Shown: positions 36,116 to 46,239, counted from the first letter of the stretch. The stretch: 64,000 bases of DNA from JAGTVB01 sp049282355 (GCA_049282355.1 JBAPTW010000444.1:1-64000), one strand, 5' to 3'. Numbers and translations: made by a program. Notes: generated from the letters alone by a model not told the origin.

Positions 36116-39100
36116 CTATTCATGGTGGCGGGCACCCGCCTTCGGCAGTGAATCCGCCAGCGCCGCCTCGGGCTGAGTGTGACCGCGCGCAGCCACCGCA
36201 CTCTCCGCGGCATCGACGTCACCCTCCGATGACGCCGCCGGCTGGCGTGTCTGGGCGTCCGGCTGGCGCGGATAAAACGCACGACGCGCCGAGATGCAGC
36301 CCAAGGGAACCACTACCATTGTCAGGGACACCGCAACCAAGGCACCAAACAACAGCGAGATCGCCATCCCTTGAAAGATGGGATCGAACAAAATAGCTAT
36401 CGCTCCCGCCATCATGGTGAGATCGGTCACCCATATGGGGCGCATGCGGATCTGCCCAGCCTTCACCACCGCCTCGCGAATGTCCAATCCGCGGTGCACT
36501 TCGTTCTTGGCAAAGTCCACCAACAGGATGGAATTGCGAACCTCGATGCCCGCAAGCGCAATGAACCCGATCATGGAGGTGGCCGTCACCTCGGCACCGA
36601 GCAGCCAGTGCCCCGGCACGATGCCGATGAGGGTTAGCGGGATGGGAGCCATGACGATGACCGGCAACAGGAAGTTGTTGAATTCCATCACCAGGAGGAT
36701 GTAGATGAGCAGCAAAGCCGCCGCAAAAGCAAGCCCCAGATCGCGAAAGGTTTCGTAGGTCACCGTCCACTCGCCGGCCCACTCGAAGCCAGACGCGTAA
36801 GTCGTCTCGGGAGCGGTGGTGAGGGTGCCTGACATGATCACGCCATCGGGCGTCCGGTAGTCTTTCAGCGACGACTCCACACCGAGCATGCCGTAGATGG
36901 GGGCACCCAACTTACCGGCCATCTCTCCAACGACATATTCCACCGGGCGCAGGTCCTTATGGTAGATGATGGGGTCTTCCAGCGCTTTGACGAACCGCCC
37001 CAGCTCGGCGAGCGGCACCATGCGGCCATCGGCCGCCCGGATCGGCAGCTGCCCAAGGCGGCTGATTTCGGCTCGCGCCTCGAGGGGTAGCTGAATCACA
37101 ATGTAGGTCGGTTCCAATACCCGTCCCCGTTTGAGATCACCGAGCTGATATCCCCCCATGGCCATGGCCACGTTGCTGTTGATGGTCTCAACCGAGATGC
37201 CGAGCCGCGTCGCCTTCTGTGTATCCACCTCGAAGCGCCAGGTATCATGAGGCGCTGTAAGATAATTATCCTCGTCGACCAGATTGGGCACCTGTTCGAA
37301 TATCGCCGTCAGATCCGAGACGACCTCGCGGCGCGTCGCCGCATCCGGTCCGTACACCTCTGCGACTACGGTCTGCAGTACTGGCGGGCCCGGCGGCATC
37401 TCCACGATGGCAATGTGTGCCCCGAGCTTTCGGGCGATCGGTGTCAGCAACTCGCGCGCGGCGCTGGCAATTTCATGACTGCTGCGCTCTCGCGCGTGCT
37501 TGTCGAGGAGCATCACCTGGATGTCGGCATGCCAGGCTTCATTACGCAGGTAGTAATGACGCACCATGCCGTTGAAGTTAAATGGCGAGACCGTCCCCGC
37601 ATAGCTCTGCAATGCGGTCACTTCAGGCATCGTCTGCAGCGCCTGCGCTAGCCGTTTCGCGGCGTTGGCCGTAATTGGCAAGGCCGTCCCCTCCGGCATG
37701 TCAATGACTACATTGAATTCCGGCTTGTTGTCGAAAGGCAGCATCTTGACGGTGACCGCCTGGGTGTAAAACAGCGAGCAGGCGAGAAAAAACAACAACA
37801 CCACGGTCACCAGAAACCCCCACGCGACTACGCGGCGGCGGATGAGCGGCTCAATGATCGGACGATAGATGCGGCCGATGGCTTGTTGCACACGCTTCTC
37901 CCGCTGCTCTGCCCGTTGCAAGCCTTCCAGCCTGGGCCGCAGCTGGTAAGAACACCACGGGGTAAATACGAAAGCAGCGAACAAGGAGAAAATTATGGCC
38001 ACCGACCCCAGGGAAGGGATAGGCAGCATGTACGGTCCCATCATGCCGCTGACGAACCCCATCGGCAGCAAGGCAGCGAGCACGGTGAGGGTGGCGATGA
38101 TGGTGGGATTACCCACCTCCCGCACGGCGTCGAGGGCGGTCGCAATGCTGGTGTTATCCTCTAACAGCCAGCGCCGAAAGATGTTCTCCACCACCACCGT
38201 GGCGTCATCTACCAGGATTCCGATAGCAAAAATCAGGGCGAACAAGCTCACCCGATCGATGGTGTAGCCAAGCACCCAGGCGGACCAAATCGTAATCAGG
38301 ATAACGATAGGAATGACGATGATGACCACTAGGGCCGGGCGCCCGCCAATAGTGGCCCAAGAAATGAGGCTCACGGCCACCGCGGCGCCGAGCAGGGCGG
38401 ACAGTAGCTCATTGACTTTGTCGTTGGCGGTCTTGCCGTAGTTGCGGGTAACGCTAACGTGGACATTGCTCGGGATCAGTTGACTTTTAAGCGATGCCAG
38501 TTGCTGCAAAATGGCATCGGCCACGGTAACGCCGTTAGTGCCCTCTTTCTTGGCAATGGCAATGGTCACTGCCGAGGCACCGTCGCTGGCCAAAGTCCGC
38601 TGTTGGCTGGCGGCGCCGGTGTAATACAAAACCATACGGTTGGTTTCTTCGGGTGCCTGACGGACCCGAGCGACATCACGCACGTAGATGGGCATGCCCT
38701 GATAGGTGCCAACCACCAGCTGAGCGACATCCTCGGCCGAGCGCAGATAGGCGCCCGTGATGACCTTGAGCAATCGATCTTCGTTCTCCACCGTGCCAGC
38801 GCCACGCTCGGCATTGGCCTGGCGGATGGTGTCGGCCACCTGGTCGAGACCGATGTTATATCCCGCCAAGCGCTCTGGAAGCACCTCGACCCGCAGCTGT
38901 TCACGCCGGCCGCCGACCACGAACCCCGGTCCCGTGTTTCTCACTTCCTTCAAACGCTGCAATACATCCTGAGCAAGCGCCCGCAGCGCGGCGTCATCCA
39001 CTTCTTCGGACCACAGGGTCACGGTGACGACGGGCACGTCGTCGACGCTTTTCGGCTGAACCAGCGGCATGGATACCCCAGGGGGTATCTGGTCCAGGTT

Positions 39101-39541
39101 CGTCTGCAGCGTCTCGTGGACTTTGACGATAGACGGTCCCAGAGGCTCGCCCACCTCAAAGCGTACCGTGACCAGCCCACGCTCTCGCCCAGACATGGAA
39201 TACACATGCTTGACCCCCGGGATCTCACTCATCATGCGCTCCAGCGGCTCAATGGCAAGGCTTACCACCTGCGCCGTCGACGCTCCCGGGTATTCAATGA
39301 AAATGTCGATCAGGGGCACCGAGATCTGCGGATCCTCTTGGCGAGGGGTGAACAGCAGGCCAAGCACCCCCAGCGCCAATGTGGCAGCCATGAGCAATGG
39401 CGTCAGCGGCGAAGCGATGAAGAGTCGAGCGAGATGGCCGGCCAGGCCAAGGGAAGGCCTTTTTACCGCAGGCATCGGTGGATGGGTAAGCGCTGGACGC
39501 CGTGAGCGTTGTTTAGGGGGAGGTGGGGATGAAGAATTCAT
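36116..39541 (-). CDS. RND-family efflux permease
   Basis: The 1141-residue product is a full-length resistance-nodulation-division pump. Two sets of six membrane helices flank two periplasmic loops. The proton-relay region is ILVDDATVVVENIFRRW, and FFxGP-like helix repeats and the internal duplication are clear. The loop sequence (QEDPQISVPLIDIFIEYPGA, GPGFVVGGRREQLRVEV) fits the broad AcrB-type group rather than the copper-specific CusA. A Pro/Arg-rich N-terminal tail of about 35 residues and an Ala/Gln-rich tail are extra. No periplasmic adaptor or TolC-like gene lies on either side, which is unusual. The antiporter follows directly. Substrate is unknown. Confidence 0.9.
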   Translation of the reverse strand: MNSSSPPPPKQRSRRPALTHPPMPAVKRPSLGLAGHLARLFIASPLTPLLMAATLALGVLGLLFTPRQEDPQISVPLIDIFIEYPGASTAQVVSLAIEPLERMMSEIPGVKHVYSMSGRERGLVTVRFEVGEPLGPSIVKVHETLQTNLDQIPPGVSMPLVQPKSVDDVPVVTVTLWSEEVDDAALRALAQDVLQRLKEVRNTGPGFVVGGRREQLRVEVLPERLAGYNIGLDQVADTIRQANAERGAGTVENEDRLLKVITGAYLRSAEDVAQLVVGTYQGMPIYVRDVARVRQAPEETNRMVLYYTGAASQQRTLASDGASAVTIAIAKKEGTNGVTVADAILQQLASLKSQLIPSNVHVSVTRNYGKTANDKVNELLSALLGAAVAVSLISWATIGGRPALVVIIVIPIVILITIWSAWVLGYTIDRVSLFALIFAIGILVDDATVVVENIFRRWLLEDNTSIATALDAVREVGNPTIIATLTVLAALLPMGFVSGMMGPYMLPIPSLGSVAIIFSLFAAFVFTPWCSYQLRPRLEGLQRAEQREKRVQQAIGRIYRPIIEPLIRRRVVAWGFLVTVVLLFFLACSLFYTQAVTVKMLPFDNKPEFNVVIDMPEGTALPITANAAKRLAQALQTMPEVTALQSYAGTVSPFNFNGMVRHYYLRNEAWHADIQVMLLDKHARERSSHEIASAARELLTPIARKLGAHIAIVEMPPGPPVLQTVVAEVYGPDAATRREVVSDLTAIFEQVPNLVDEDNYLTAPHDTWRFEVDTQKATRLGISVETINSNVAMAMGGYQLGDLKRGRVLEPTYIVIQLPLEARAEISRLGQLPIRAADGRMVPLAELGRFVKALEDPIIYHKDLRPVEYVVGEMAGKLGAPIYGMLGVESSLKDYRTPDGVIMSGTLTTAPETTYASGFEWAGEWTVTYETFRDLGLAFAAALLLIYILLVMEFNNFLLPVIVMAPIPLTLIGIVPGHWLLGAEVTATSMIGFIALAGIEVRNSILLVDFAKNEVHRGLDIREAVVKAGQIRMRPIWVTDLTMMAGAIAILFDPIFQGMAISLLFGALVAVSLTMVVVPLGCISARRAFYPRQPDAQTRQPAASSEGDVDAAESAVAARGHTQPEAALADSLPKAGARHHE

Positions 39542-39772
39542 TGCCGATCCGAATCGTGGAACCTGTCTTAAGCGAGCGCTTCCCGCAGCACACCCAGCTC
39601 GGTTGGTAGCGGTGCACCAGCAAAAGGACCAAGAGTCTATGACCTCATAAATTATTTGTCGAAGTACTCTTGAGCCTGCGAGCTGTCTCAGTTAAATAGT
39701 CATTCTAGGCAGCCGCCTTAGGCGCTAAACGCCAGCACTCCTGGCATCATTCCGGTTCTGGGGTCATTTTCA

Positions 39773-40627
39773 ATGATAGAGATCAAGAATAAGCACACGG
39801 GCAGTATTCTGGCGAGGATCAATGTCGACACACTGGCGGGCGCTGATCTACGCGATATGCATCTGGCAGAGGCCAATCTTCGCGGCATGGATCTGAGCCG
39901 TGCCCAGCTGGACAATGCGAATTTATTCGAAGCCGATCTGCGCGAAGCGAATCTCTCCCACGGCATCCTCTGGGGCTCCCATCTCAGTCAGGCGGATCTG
40001 AGTAACGCCAATATCCGTGGCGCCCGCTTCAGCGATGGTACTCATGCCGGGGCGGCGATGCTCGCGCACGCCACCCTGTGGAGCGCCGATCTCACCGGTG
40101 CGGATCTGCGCCAAGTGGACTTGCGCGAGGTCAATCTCGCCCATGCCAACTTAAGCCGGACCGATCTGCGTAGGGCGGTTTTGCAGAGCGCCAATCTCTC
40201 GCACGCCTCACTGCGCAACGCCCTGCTCATCGACGCCAATCTTCGCGAGGCTGATTTGAGTCATGCAGATCTGCGCGACACGCATTTAAACGAGGCGAAT
40301 CTTATTCGGGCAAACCTCAGCGGGGCCGATCTCGGCAGCGGCGATGACGGGCATTTCGCTGTACTCAACCGTGCCAATATGGAGAGCGCCAATCTCACCG
40401 GTGTGCGCATGCGGCAGGCGATTTTGGTTGAAGCCAACTTACGCAATGCCAATCTGACCGATGCCGACCTCGCCCACGCCATCATCAGCGGCACTATCTT
40501 GCGCGGTGCCAATGTCCGCAACGCGAACTTCGAAGGCGTCGAGCTGGCAACGGTTACCATGGATTTTGCCAATTTCTCAGAAGCACGAAATGCCGACATT
40601 CCAACTTACAAGACGCACCTTCGATGA
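39773..40627 (+). CDS. Pentapeptide-repeat protein
   Basis: Nearly all 284 residues are A(N/D)LxX pentapeptide repeats, more than 40 of them, which should fold into a right-handed quadrilateral beta-helix. One irregular insertion interrupts the run (GSGDDGHFAVLNRANMES, about residues 190-205). No signal peptide is visible, so it is probably cytoplasmic. Some members mimic DNA and protect gyrase, but this fold has no general function. The ATG at 39773 has only a weak ribosome-binding site. The gene is the first of five co-oriented genes reaching 49.8 kb, and diverges from the RND gene. Confidence 0.9.
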   Translation: MIEIKNKHTGSILARINVDTLAGADLRDMHLAEANLRGMDLSRAQLDNANLFEADLREANLSHGILWGSHLSQADLSNANIRGARFSDGTHAGAAMLAHATLWSADLTGADLRQVDLREVNLAHANLSRTDLRRAVLQSANLSHASLRNALLIDANLREADLSHADLRDTHLNEANLIRANLSGADLGSGDDGHFAVLNRANMESANLTGVRMRQAILVEANLRNANLTDADLAHAIISGTILRGANVRNANFEGVELATVTMDFANFSEARNADIPTYKTHLR

Positions 40628-40649
40628 GCCGGCGGTGCCCCGCAAGCAA

Positions 40650-41447
40650 ATGCGTTGGTGCGGCCAAACGGTGCACAATAATGGGCTAAACTCGCCCTTC
40701 TCGACGCGACGAGCACGTCGCTTGTTGACTGGGCTACTCTGCTTTATCGCATTGGTCGCGACCACCGCCGACGCGGCATCCTGGACGAATCGCCTGGCCG
40801 ACGGTAGACGCATTCAGGTGGACCCGAATACCAATCGGGTGACAGTGTTCCCCGAGGAAGGCACCCGCCGGCAACTCTGGGATGGCGTGCATCGCTTGGA
40901 GGACGGATCGACCATCACGATCCGCTCGGGTGTGATGGTACCCAACAAGGCGATCGTCGAGCTGCGCCAACACTTGCCAAGCCCACCGACAGCCGAATCC
41001 GCTGTGCCGTGCCAACGATTGGTGCGCAAAGTGTGCGGCTTGCATGACGAATGTGCAGACCACGCCGCCTGCGAGCCCGCCCGTCAGCTGCAGCAGATGA
41101 GCCAGGATCAGGCGCAGGAAGCCCTTGATTATCCTGACGCGACGACGCCCCCTTGGGCATCCGAGCAGTGCCGAGACGCCCTCGCGGACGAGGCGTTCTT
41201 CACCGCCTGTGGCAAATTGCAGCGCGGAAAAAAGTCAACGCCTTGCGAGCAGCTTTTCGACAAAGTGTGCGGAGCACACCAGGAGTGTCGCCAGCAGTCC
41301 CGCTGTCCCCTGGCAAAACAGATGATCGATATGGAAGCGGGCGAACGCCGCGCTGCGACCGACCCCGACGCGCTGACCTTTACCAGCAGTCAGTGCCGAG
41401 AAGCCCTGGGTGATGAGGAGTTCTTCGAACCTTGTCAACCACCTTAA
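40650..41447 (+). CDS. Exported protein with a duplicated Cys-rich domain, function unknown
   Basis: This protein of about 265 residues has a hydrophobic signal (LLTGLLCFIALVATTADAA) and a short beta-rich segment (GRRIQVDPNTNRVTVFPEEG). Two homologous Cys-rich modules of about 70-75 residues follow. Each has the pattern PCxxLxxKVCGxHxEC, a second Cys after about five residues, then SxQCRxALxDExFFxxC, giving six Cys per module. All are likely paired as disulfides outside the cytoplasm. I know no family with this pattern. The ATG at 40650 gives a normal signal peptide; the open frame further upstream overlaps the pentapeptide gene. It lies 57 bases before the cytochrome gene and may work with it. 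Confidence 0.72.
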   Translation: MRWCGQTVHNNGLNSPFSTRRARRLLTGLLCFIALVATTADAASWTNRLADGRRIQVDPNTNRVTVFPEEGTRRQLWDGVHRLEDGSTITIRSGVMVPNKAIVELRQHLPSPPTAESAVPCQRLVRKVCGLHDECADHAACEPARQLQQMSQDQAQEALDYPDATTPPWASEQCRDALADEAFFTACGKLQRGKKSTPCEQLFDKVCGAHQECRQQSRCPLAKQMIDMEAGERRAATDPDALTFTSSQCREALGDEEFFEPCQPP

Positions 41448-41504
41448 GAACATCGGAAGTAATGCCACGTGCTCCGGGATAGGCCTGTTGTGACCGTCAT
41501 CGCC

Positions 41505-44354
41505 ATGTCCTCTACCCCTCTCGGGCCGCGCCGCGCACGCCCGCTACGATACCGACCAGCCATGGGCCCGCGCCTGCGCCAGCTGTGGTTTCTCATCCTC
41601 GGCGCAGTCGCCGTGCTCACCGTCAATTCAGCCTACTTGGGAGGAATCACCCTGCTGGAGTGGCTATCCAGCACCACCTATCAAGACTATTTCTATCAGC
41701 TCATGTTTCTGTTGCATTTGCTGGTGGGACTGCTCATCATCGTCCCCATCGTCATCTTCGCTGTGTGGCATCTGCGAAGCGCCTGGCCGCAGCCCAACCG
41801 ACGGGCCGCACAAGTCGGGCTTGGCCTGTTGACAGTCGTTCTGGTGCTGCTGCTGAGCGGCCTGCTGCTCACCCGATTTGAATTCTTCGAAGTCAATGAA
41901 CCCAGTGTGCGTCGGATGGCATACTGGCTCCATGTCGCAAGTCCTCTGCTGGTTCTTTGGCTGTTTTTGCTGCATCGCTTGGCCGGCCCGCCGATCCAGT
42001 GGCAGCAGAGTGGGCGCTGGCTCAGCTTCGCCTTGGGGATTGCCGGGGCACTGTTTCTCGGTTACACGTTTTCGCCACGCACCCAGCAGCCCAGCGGTCC
42101 GCGGACGGGCACCGACTACTTTCTGCCGTCCCTTGCCCGAACCGCGACAGGAAACTTCATTCCAGCCAAGACGTTGATGATGGATGCCTACTGCCGCCAA
42201 TGCCACGAAGACTCGCATCGAAGCTGGGCCCACAGTGCGCATCGGTTTGCATCGTTCAACAATCCCGCCTATCGCTTCAGCGTACGCGAGACCCGCCGGG
42301 TCGCCATGAAACATGACGGTACCACCCAGGCATCACGGTTTTGCGCCGGCTGCCACGATCCGGTGCCCTTTTTTAGCGGCGCCTTCGATTCCCCTCAGTT
42401 TGATGACGTTGCTGATCCGACAGCAAGCGCCGGGATTACCTGCAGCGTCTGCCATGGCATCACCGCGATTAACAGCCCACGGGGCAACGCCGATTACACC
42501 ATCGCCGAACCCATTCATTATCCATTCGCCGACAGCGAGCATGCCGCTTTGCAATGGATCAACCGACAGCTCATCAAGGCCAAGCCCGAGTTTCACAAAC
42601 TCACCTTCCTGAAACCTTTCCACAAACAGCCCGAGTTCTGTGGAACTTGCCACAAAGTCCACCTGCCGGTGGCACTCAATCACTACAAGTGGCTACGCGG
42701 GCAGGACCATTACGGTAGCTATTTGCTGAGCGGTGTCTCCGGACACGGTGCACAAAGTTTCTACTATCCGCCGCAAGCGGTCGCAAACTGCAATCGCTGT
42801 CATATGCCGCTCAGCACATCGCGGGACGATTTCGGCGCTCAGTACTTCGATGACTCGGGCGTTCGCAAGGTGCACGATCATCTCTTTCCAGGCGCCAACA
42901 CCGCCCTCGCACACCTACTCGACATGCCCCATGAAGTCCAGGACACCCACCGCAAATTTCTGCAAGAGTCGCTGCGTCTCGACCTCTTCGGTGTGCGACG
43001 CGGGGGTACCATCGACAGTCCGCTGTTGGGACCCTTGCGACCGACGGTGCCCGCCCTGGAACCCGGGCAGCACTATCTATTGGAGACCGTGGTGCGTACC
43101 TTGAAGCCCGGTCATCATTTCACTCAAGGCACAGCCGACTCTAATGAGGTGTGGCTCGAGGTGTCAGCCAGCAGCGCCGGCGAGATTATCGCCCAAAGTG
43201 GCACCCAGGCGGCAGACGGAACAGTGGATCCTTGGTCTCACTTCGCCAATGCTTATCTCCTCGATCGCCACGGCAATCGCATCGACCGGCGTAACCCCCA
43301 GGATATTTATGTACCGCTCTATGACCACCAGATCCCGCCGGGGGCGGCCGATGTGGTGCACTACCGGCTAGCGATACCCGATGCAATGACCGAACCGGTC
43401 ACTATCGAAGTGAAGCTTCTATACCGTAAATTTGACACCGCCTACATGAGGCATTTCCAAGGAGCGCGCTTCGTGCGCAACGACCTGCCGGTCACCACCA
43501 TTGCCGTCGACCGCGTGACCTTCCCGGTCGCCACTAACGCCAGCTGGGTTCGCGGCCAGGGCTTCGAGCCGCCCGCCGCGGTGTGGGAGCGGTGGAACGA
43601 CTACGGCATTGGCTTGCTGCGTAAGGGCGGACGGGGGGAGCTGCGCCAAGCCGAGCAGGCGTTCCAGCGCGTCGAACAGCTCGGGCGGGCCGATGGTGCG
43701 CTCAACCTGGCGCGTGTCTACCTCAAAGAGGGGCGCCTGGCAGAGGCGGCGACCGCCCTGCAGCGCGCCGCTGCCCAGAAACCCGCCGCACTGCCCTGGT
43801 CGCTGGCTTGGTTCACAGGTCTCGTCAATAAACAGTATGGGCAGCTCGATCAAGCCATCCACAACTTCAGGCAACTGGCGGCGACCAATTTCCCCGAAGC
43901 CCGTCGCCGCGGCTTTGATTTCTCTAAAGATCACCGGTTGCTGAACGAGCTTGGCCAAACTCTTTTCGAACGGGCCAAACGGGAGCGCCGCCCGCAGCGC
44001 CGCGAGTTGCGTAAGGCGCTGCTGGCAAAGGCACGACAGTGGTTTACCAAGGCGCTGGCCGTCGACCCGGAAAACGCCATGGCGCACCACAATCTCGCTT
44101 TGATCTACGACCAGCTCGGCAACTCGCATGCGGCTACGGCACATCGCCGACTGCATCTTCGCTATAAGGCCGACGACAATGCCGGCGACCATGCCATCGC
44201 GATTCATCGACGCCGCCATCGCGCGGCCGATCACGCCGCCGAAGCCGTGGTCATCTATGATCTCAAGCCTGTCACAGTCATCGATCCTGCCACCGGGCCA
44301 ATCCGCCAAGGATCGGCTCAGGAGAGAGGGCTGCATGCTCCTGAAAAACCCTAA
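41505..44354 (+). CDS. Membrane-anchored pentahaem cytochrome c with TPR domain
   Basis: This protein of about 949 residues combines three parts. The first 205 residues hold about five membrane helices with His residues placed inside helices (MFLLHLLVG, YWLHVASPLL, LFLLHRLAG), which could ligate b-type haem. Then come five CxxCH haem c sites: CRQCH (near 230), CAGCH, CSVCH, CGTCH and CNRCH. A beta-rich segment and a TPR region (about 690-915) follow. The haem domain resembles cytochrome c554/NrfB-like multihaem proteins. It should carry electrons between the quinone pool and a periplasmic partner, which is inference. Possible starts are GTG 41469, ATG 41505 and ATG 41562. The last 20 bases overlap the next CRTAC1 gene, so their translation is coupled. 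Confidence 0.85.
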   Translation: MSSTPLGPRRARPLRYRPAMGPRLRQLWFLILGAVAVLTVNSAYLGGITLLEWLSSTTYQDYFYQLMFLLHLLVGLLIIVPIVIFAVWHLRSAWPQPNRRAAQVGLGLLTVVLVLLLSGLLLTRFEFFEVNEPSVRRMAYWLHVASPLLVLWLFLLHRLAGPPIQWQQSGRWLSFALGIAGALFLGYTFSPRTQQPSGPRTGTDYFLPSLARTATGNFIPAKTLMMDAYCRQCHEDSHRSWAHSAHRFASFNNPAYRFSVRETRRVAMKHDGTTQASRFCAGCHDPVPFFSGAFDSPQFDDVADPTASAGITCSVCHGITAINSPRGNADYTIAEPIHYPFADSEHAALQWINRQLIKAKPEFHKLTFLKPFHKQPEFCGTCHKVHLPVALNHYKWLRGQDHYGSYLLSGVSGHGAQSFYYPPQAVANCNRCHMPLSTSRDDFGAQYFDDSGVRKVHDHLFPGANTALAHLLDMPHEVQDTHRKFLQESLRLDLFGVRRGGTIDSPLLGPLRPTVPALEPGQHYLLETVVRTLKPGHHFTQGTADSNEVWLEVSASSAGEIIAQSGTQAADGTVDPWSHFANAYLLDRHGNRIDRRNPQDIYVPLYDHQIPPGAADVVHYRLAIPDAMTEPVTIEVKLLYRKFDTAYMRHFQGARFVRNDLPVTTIAVDRVTFPVATNASWVRGQGFEPPAAVWERWNDYGIGLLRKGGRGELRQAEQAFQRVEQLGRADGALNLARVYLKEGRLAEAATALQRAAAQKPAALPWSLAWFTGLVNKQYGQLDQAIHNFRQLAATNFPEARRRGFDFSKDHRLLNELGQTLFERAKRERRPQRRELRKALLAKARQWFTKALAVDPENAMAHHNLALIYDQLGNSHAATAHRRLHLRYKADDNAGDHAIAIHRRRHRAADHAAEAVVIYDLKPVTVIDPATGPIRQGSAQERGLHAPEKP

Positions 44355-46233
44355 CCAAAAGCGCCGGCGCCCATCCCCTGAGCTGGCCGGCGACGCCATC
44401 ATCGGCAAGGCGTTTCGCTGGTCACTCGCGGTTTTCCTGATCACCGCCCTAGTGGTCCTCACCGCCCTTTACCTGGCGCGCCGGCCGCTGCGAGAACGGC
44501 CGACCGCTCCAGGCACGCCGGTACAAGCCCCGCAGGTCCCAGCACAGGCGCCGGTAAATCCTCCAGCGGTGACCTTTACCGACATTACACAGGCCGCCGG
44601 CATTGACTTCGTGCACGTCAACGGTGCCTCCGGAGAGAAGCTGCTACCGGAGACGATGGGCGGCGGCGTCGCCTTTCTCGACTACGACAATGACCAGGAC
44701 CAAGATCTGCTGTTCGTCAATTCGGGAGCGTGGCGCTCCGAATCTCCGAAAGGGAGGCATGCTATCACGGCACTGTACCGCAACGACGGCAGCGGGCACT
44801 TTAAAAATGTCACGGCGCAGTCAGGGCTCGCGGCGAGCGGCTACGGCATGGGCGTTGCCATCGGCGACTACGATGACGACGGATGGGTAGATGTGTTGAT
44901 CACAGCACTGGGGGAAAACCATTTGTTTCATAACGTGCGCGGCACCTTTGCCGAGGTCACGCAAGCGGCGGGGGTGGCTGGCGGGGCAGATGTTTGGAGC
45001 ACTGCAAGCGCATTCTTCGACTACGACAACGACGGCGATCTCGATCTGTTCGTTGCCAACTATGTGCATTGGTCTAGGGAGCTCGACCTGGAGCTTGGAT
45101 TTCAGCTCACCGGCATTGGCCGCGCCTATGGCCCTCCCACCACCTTTGCGGGAAGCCATTGTTATCTGTATCGCAACGAAGGCGACGGGTCGTTCACCGA
45201 CGTTTCTCCAACGAGCGGCATTGAGATCACTCATCCGGCAACCGGCGAGCCGGTGGCGAAGGCGCTGGCGGCGATGCCGGTCGATTTCGACGAGGATGGA
45301 CTCATGGATCTCTTCGTCGCCAACGACACGGTGCAGAACTTCCTCTTGCATAATCAGGGCAACGGACAATTTGAGGAGGTCGGGGCGATGTTTGGCGTCG
45401 CTTTCGATCGCGACGGCAACGCCACCGGGGCCATGGGAGTCGATGTGGCGCATTTTCGAAACGACCGCGACATCGGTTTCGCCGTCGGTAACTTCGCCAA
45501 CGAGATGACCTCGCTTTACGTTTCCCAAGGGTCTTACGCGCAGTTTGCCGATGAAGCCATCACCGAGGGGCTGGCGGTGGCAACGCGCCGGGTTCTCACC
45601 TTTGGCCTGTTTTTCTTCGATTATGACCTCGACGGTTGGCTCGATCTTTTTCAGGCAAACGGTCACCTGGAGGAAGCTATCAATACCGTTCAGCCGAGCC
45701 AGCATTATGCACAAGCGCCGCAGCTCTTCTGGAACTGCGCAACGCAGTGCGAAACGACTTTTCTGGAAGTCGCCGCCGCGACGGGCGACCTCGCTCAGCC
45801 CTTGGTGGCGCGCGGCGCGAGCTACGCGGACATCGACAGTGATGGGGATCTCGATATCATCATCACCCAGATCGGGGGAAAACCAGTACTGTTACGCAAC
45901 GATCAGCAACTCGGCCACCACTGGTTGCGGGTAAGGCTTAGCGGCGATACGGTCAATCGAGACGGCATCGGTGCTTGGGTGGAAGCCGTAGCCGGAACCC
46001 GCCGTCAGCGCCGCCAGGTCATGCCAACCCGCAGCTATCTCTCACAGGTCGAGATGCCGGTGACCTTTGGTCTCGGTGAGCTGGCGAGCGTGGACAGCCT
46101 GCGGGTGCAATGGCCCGACGGCTCGGATCAGGAGCTGCATAACGTGGCTGCAGATCAATTGCTCGTCATCGAGCAAAGCGCGGCAGTGCCACCCAATCCT
46201 GGCCACCTCAGCACAACACGCACCAGCCCCTAA
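44335..46233 (+). CDS. Membrane-anchored CRTAC1 protein (FG-GAP plus ASPIC/UnbV)
   Basis: The 632-residue protein has a short Arg-rich cytoplasmic end, one membrane helix (WSLAVFLITALVVLTALYL, near 35-53), a Pro/Ala linker and then FG-GAP/VCBS repeats such as DYDNDQDQDLLFVNSG, DYDDDGWVDVLITAL, DYDNDGDLDLFVANYV and DIDSDGDLDIIITQIG. It ends in an ASPIC/UnbV domain (FGLGELASVDSLRVQWPDG). GGAGAGGG before the ATG at 44335 fixes the start, although the frame is open further up. It overlaps the cytochrome gene by 20 bases, so the propeller is probably made together with, and held beside, the cytochrome at the outer face of the inner membrane. Confidence 0.87.
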   Translation: MLLKNPNQKRRRPSPELAGDAIIGKAFRWSLAVFLITALVVLTALYLARRPLRERPTAPGTPVQAPQVPAQAPVNPPAVTFTDITQAAGIDFVHVNGASGEKLLPETMGGGVAFLDYDNDQDQDLLFVNSGAWRSESPKGRHAITALYRNDGSGHFKNVTAQSGLAASGYGMGVAIGDYDDDGWVDVLITALGENHLFHNVRGTFAEVTQAAGVAGGADVWSTASAFFDYDNDGDLDLFVANYVHWSRELDLELGFQLTGIGRAYGPPTTFAGSHCYLYRNEGDGSFTDVSPTSGIEITHPATGEPVAKALAAMPVDFDEDGLMDLFVANDTVQNFLLHNQGNGQFEEVGAMFGVAFDRDGNATGAMGVDVAHFRNDRDIGFAVGNFANEMTSLYVSQGSYAQFADEAITEGLAVATRRVLTFGLFFFDYDLDGWLDLFQANGHLEEAINTVQPSQHYAQAPQLFWNCATQCETTFLEVAAATGDLAQPLVARGASYADIDSDGDLDIIITQIGGKPVLLRNDQQLGHHWLRVRLSGDTVNRDGIGAWVEAVAGTRRQRRQVMPTRSYLSQVEMPVTFGLGELASVDSLRVQWPDGSDQELHNVAADQLLVIEQSAAVPPNPGHLSTTRTSP

Positions 46234-46239
46234 GCTCGC

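Noticed and set aside
38459..39505. A 348-codon open frame on the plus strand opposite the RND gene
   Set aside because: It lies entirely antisense to a clearly conserved RND permease, has no family motifs, and arises from high GC at third positions.
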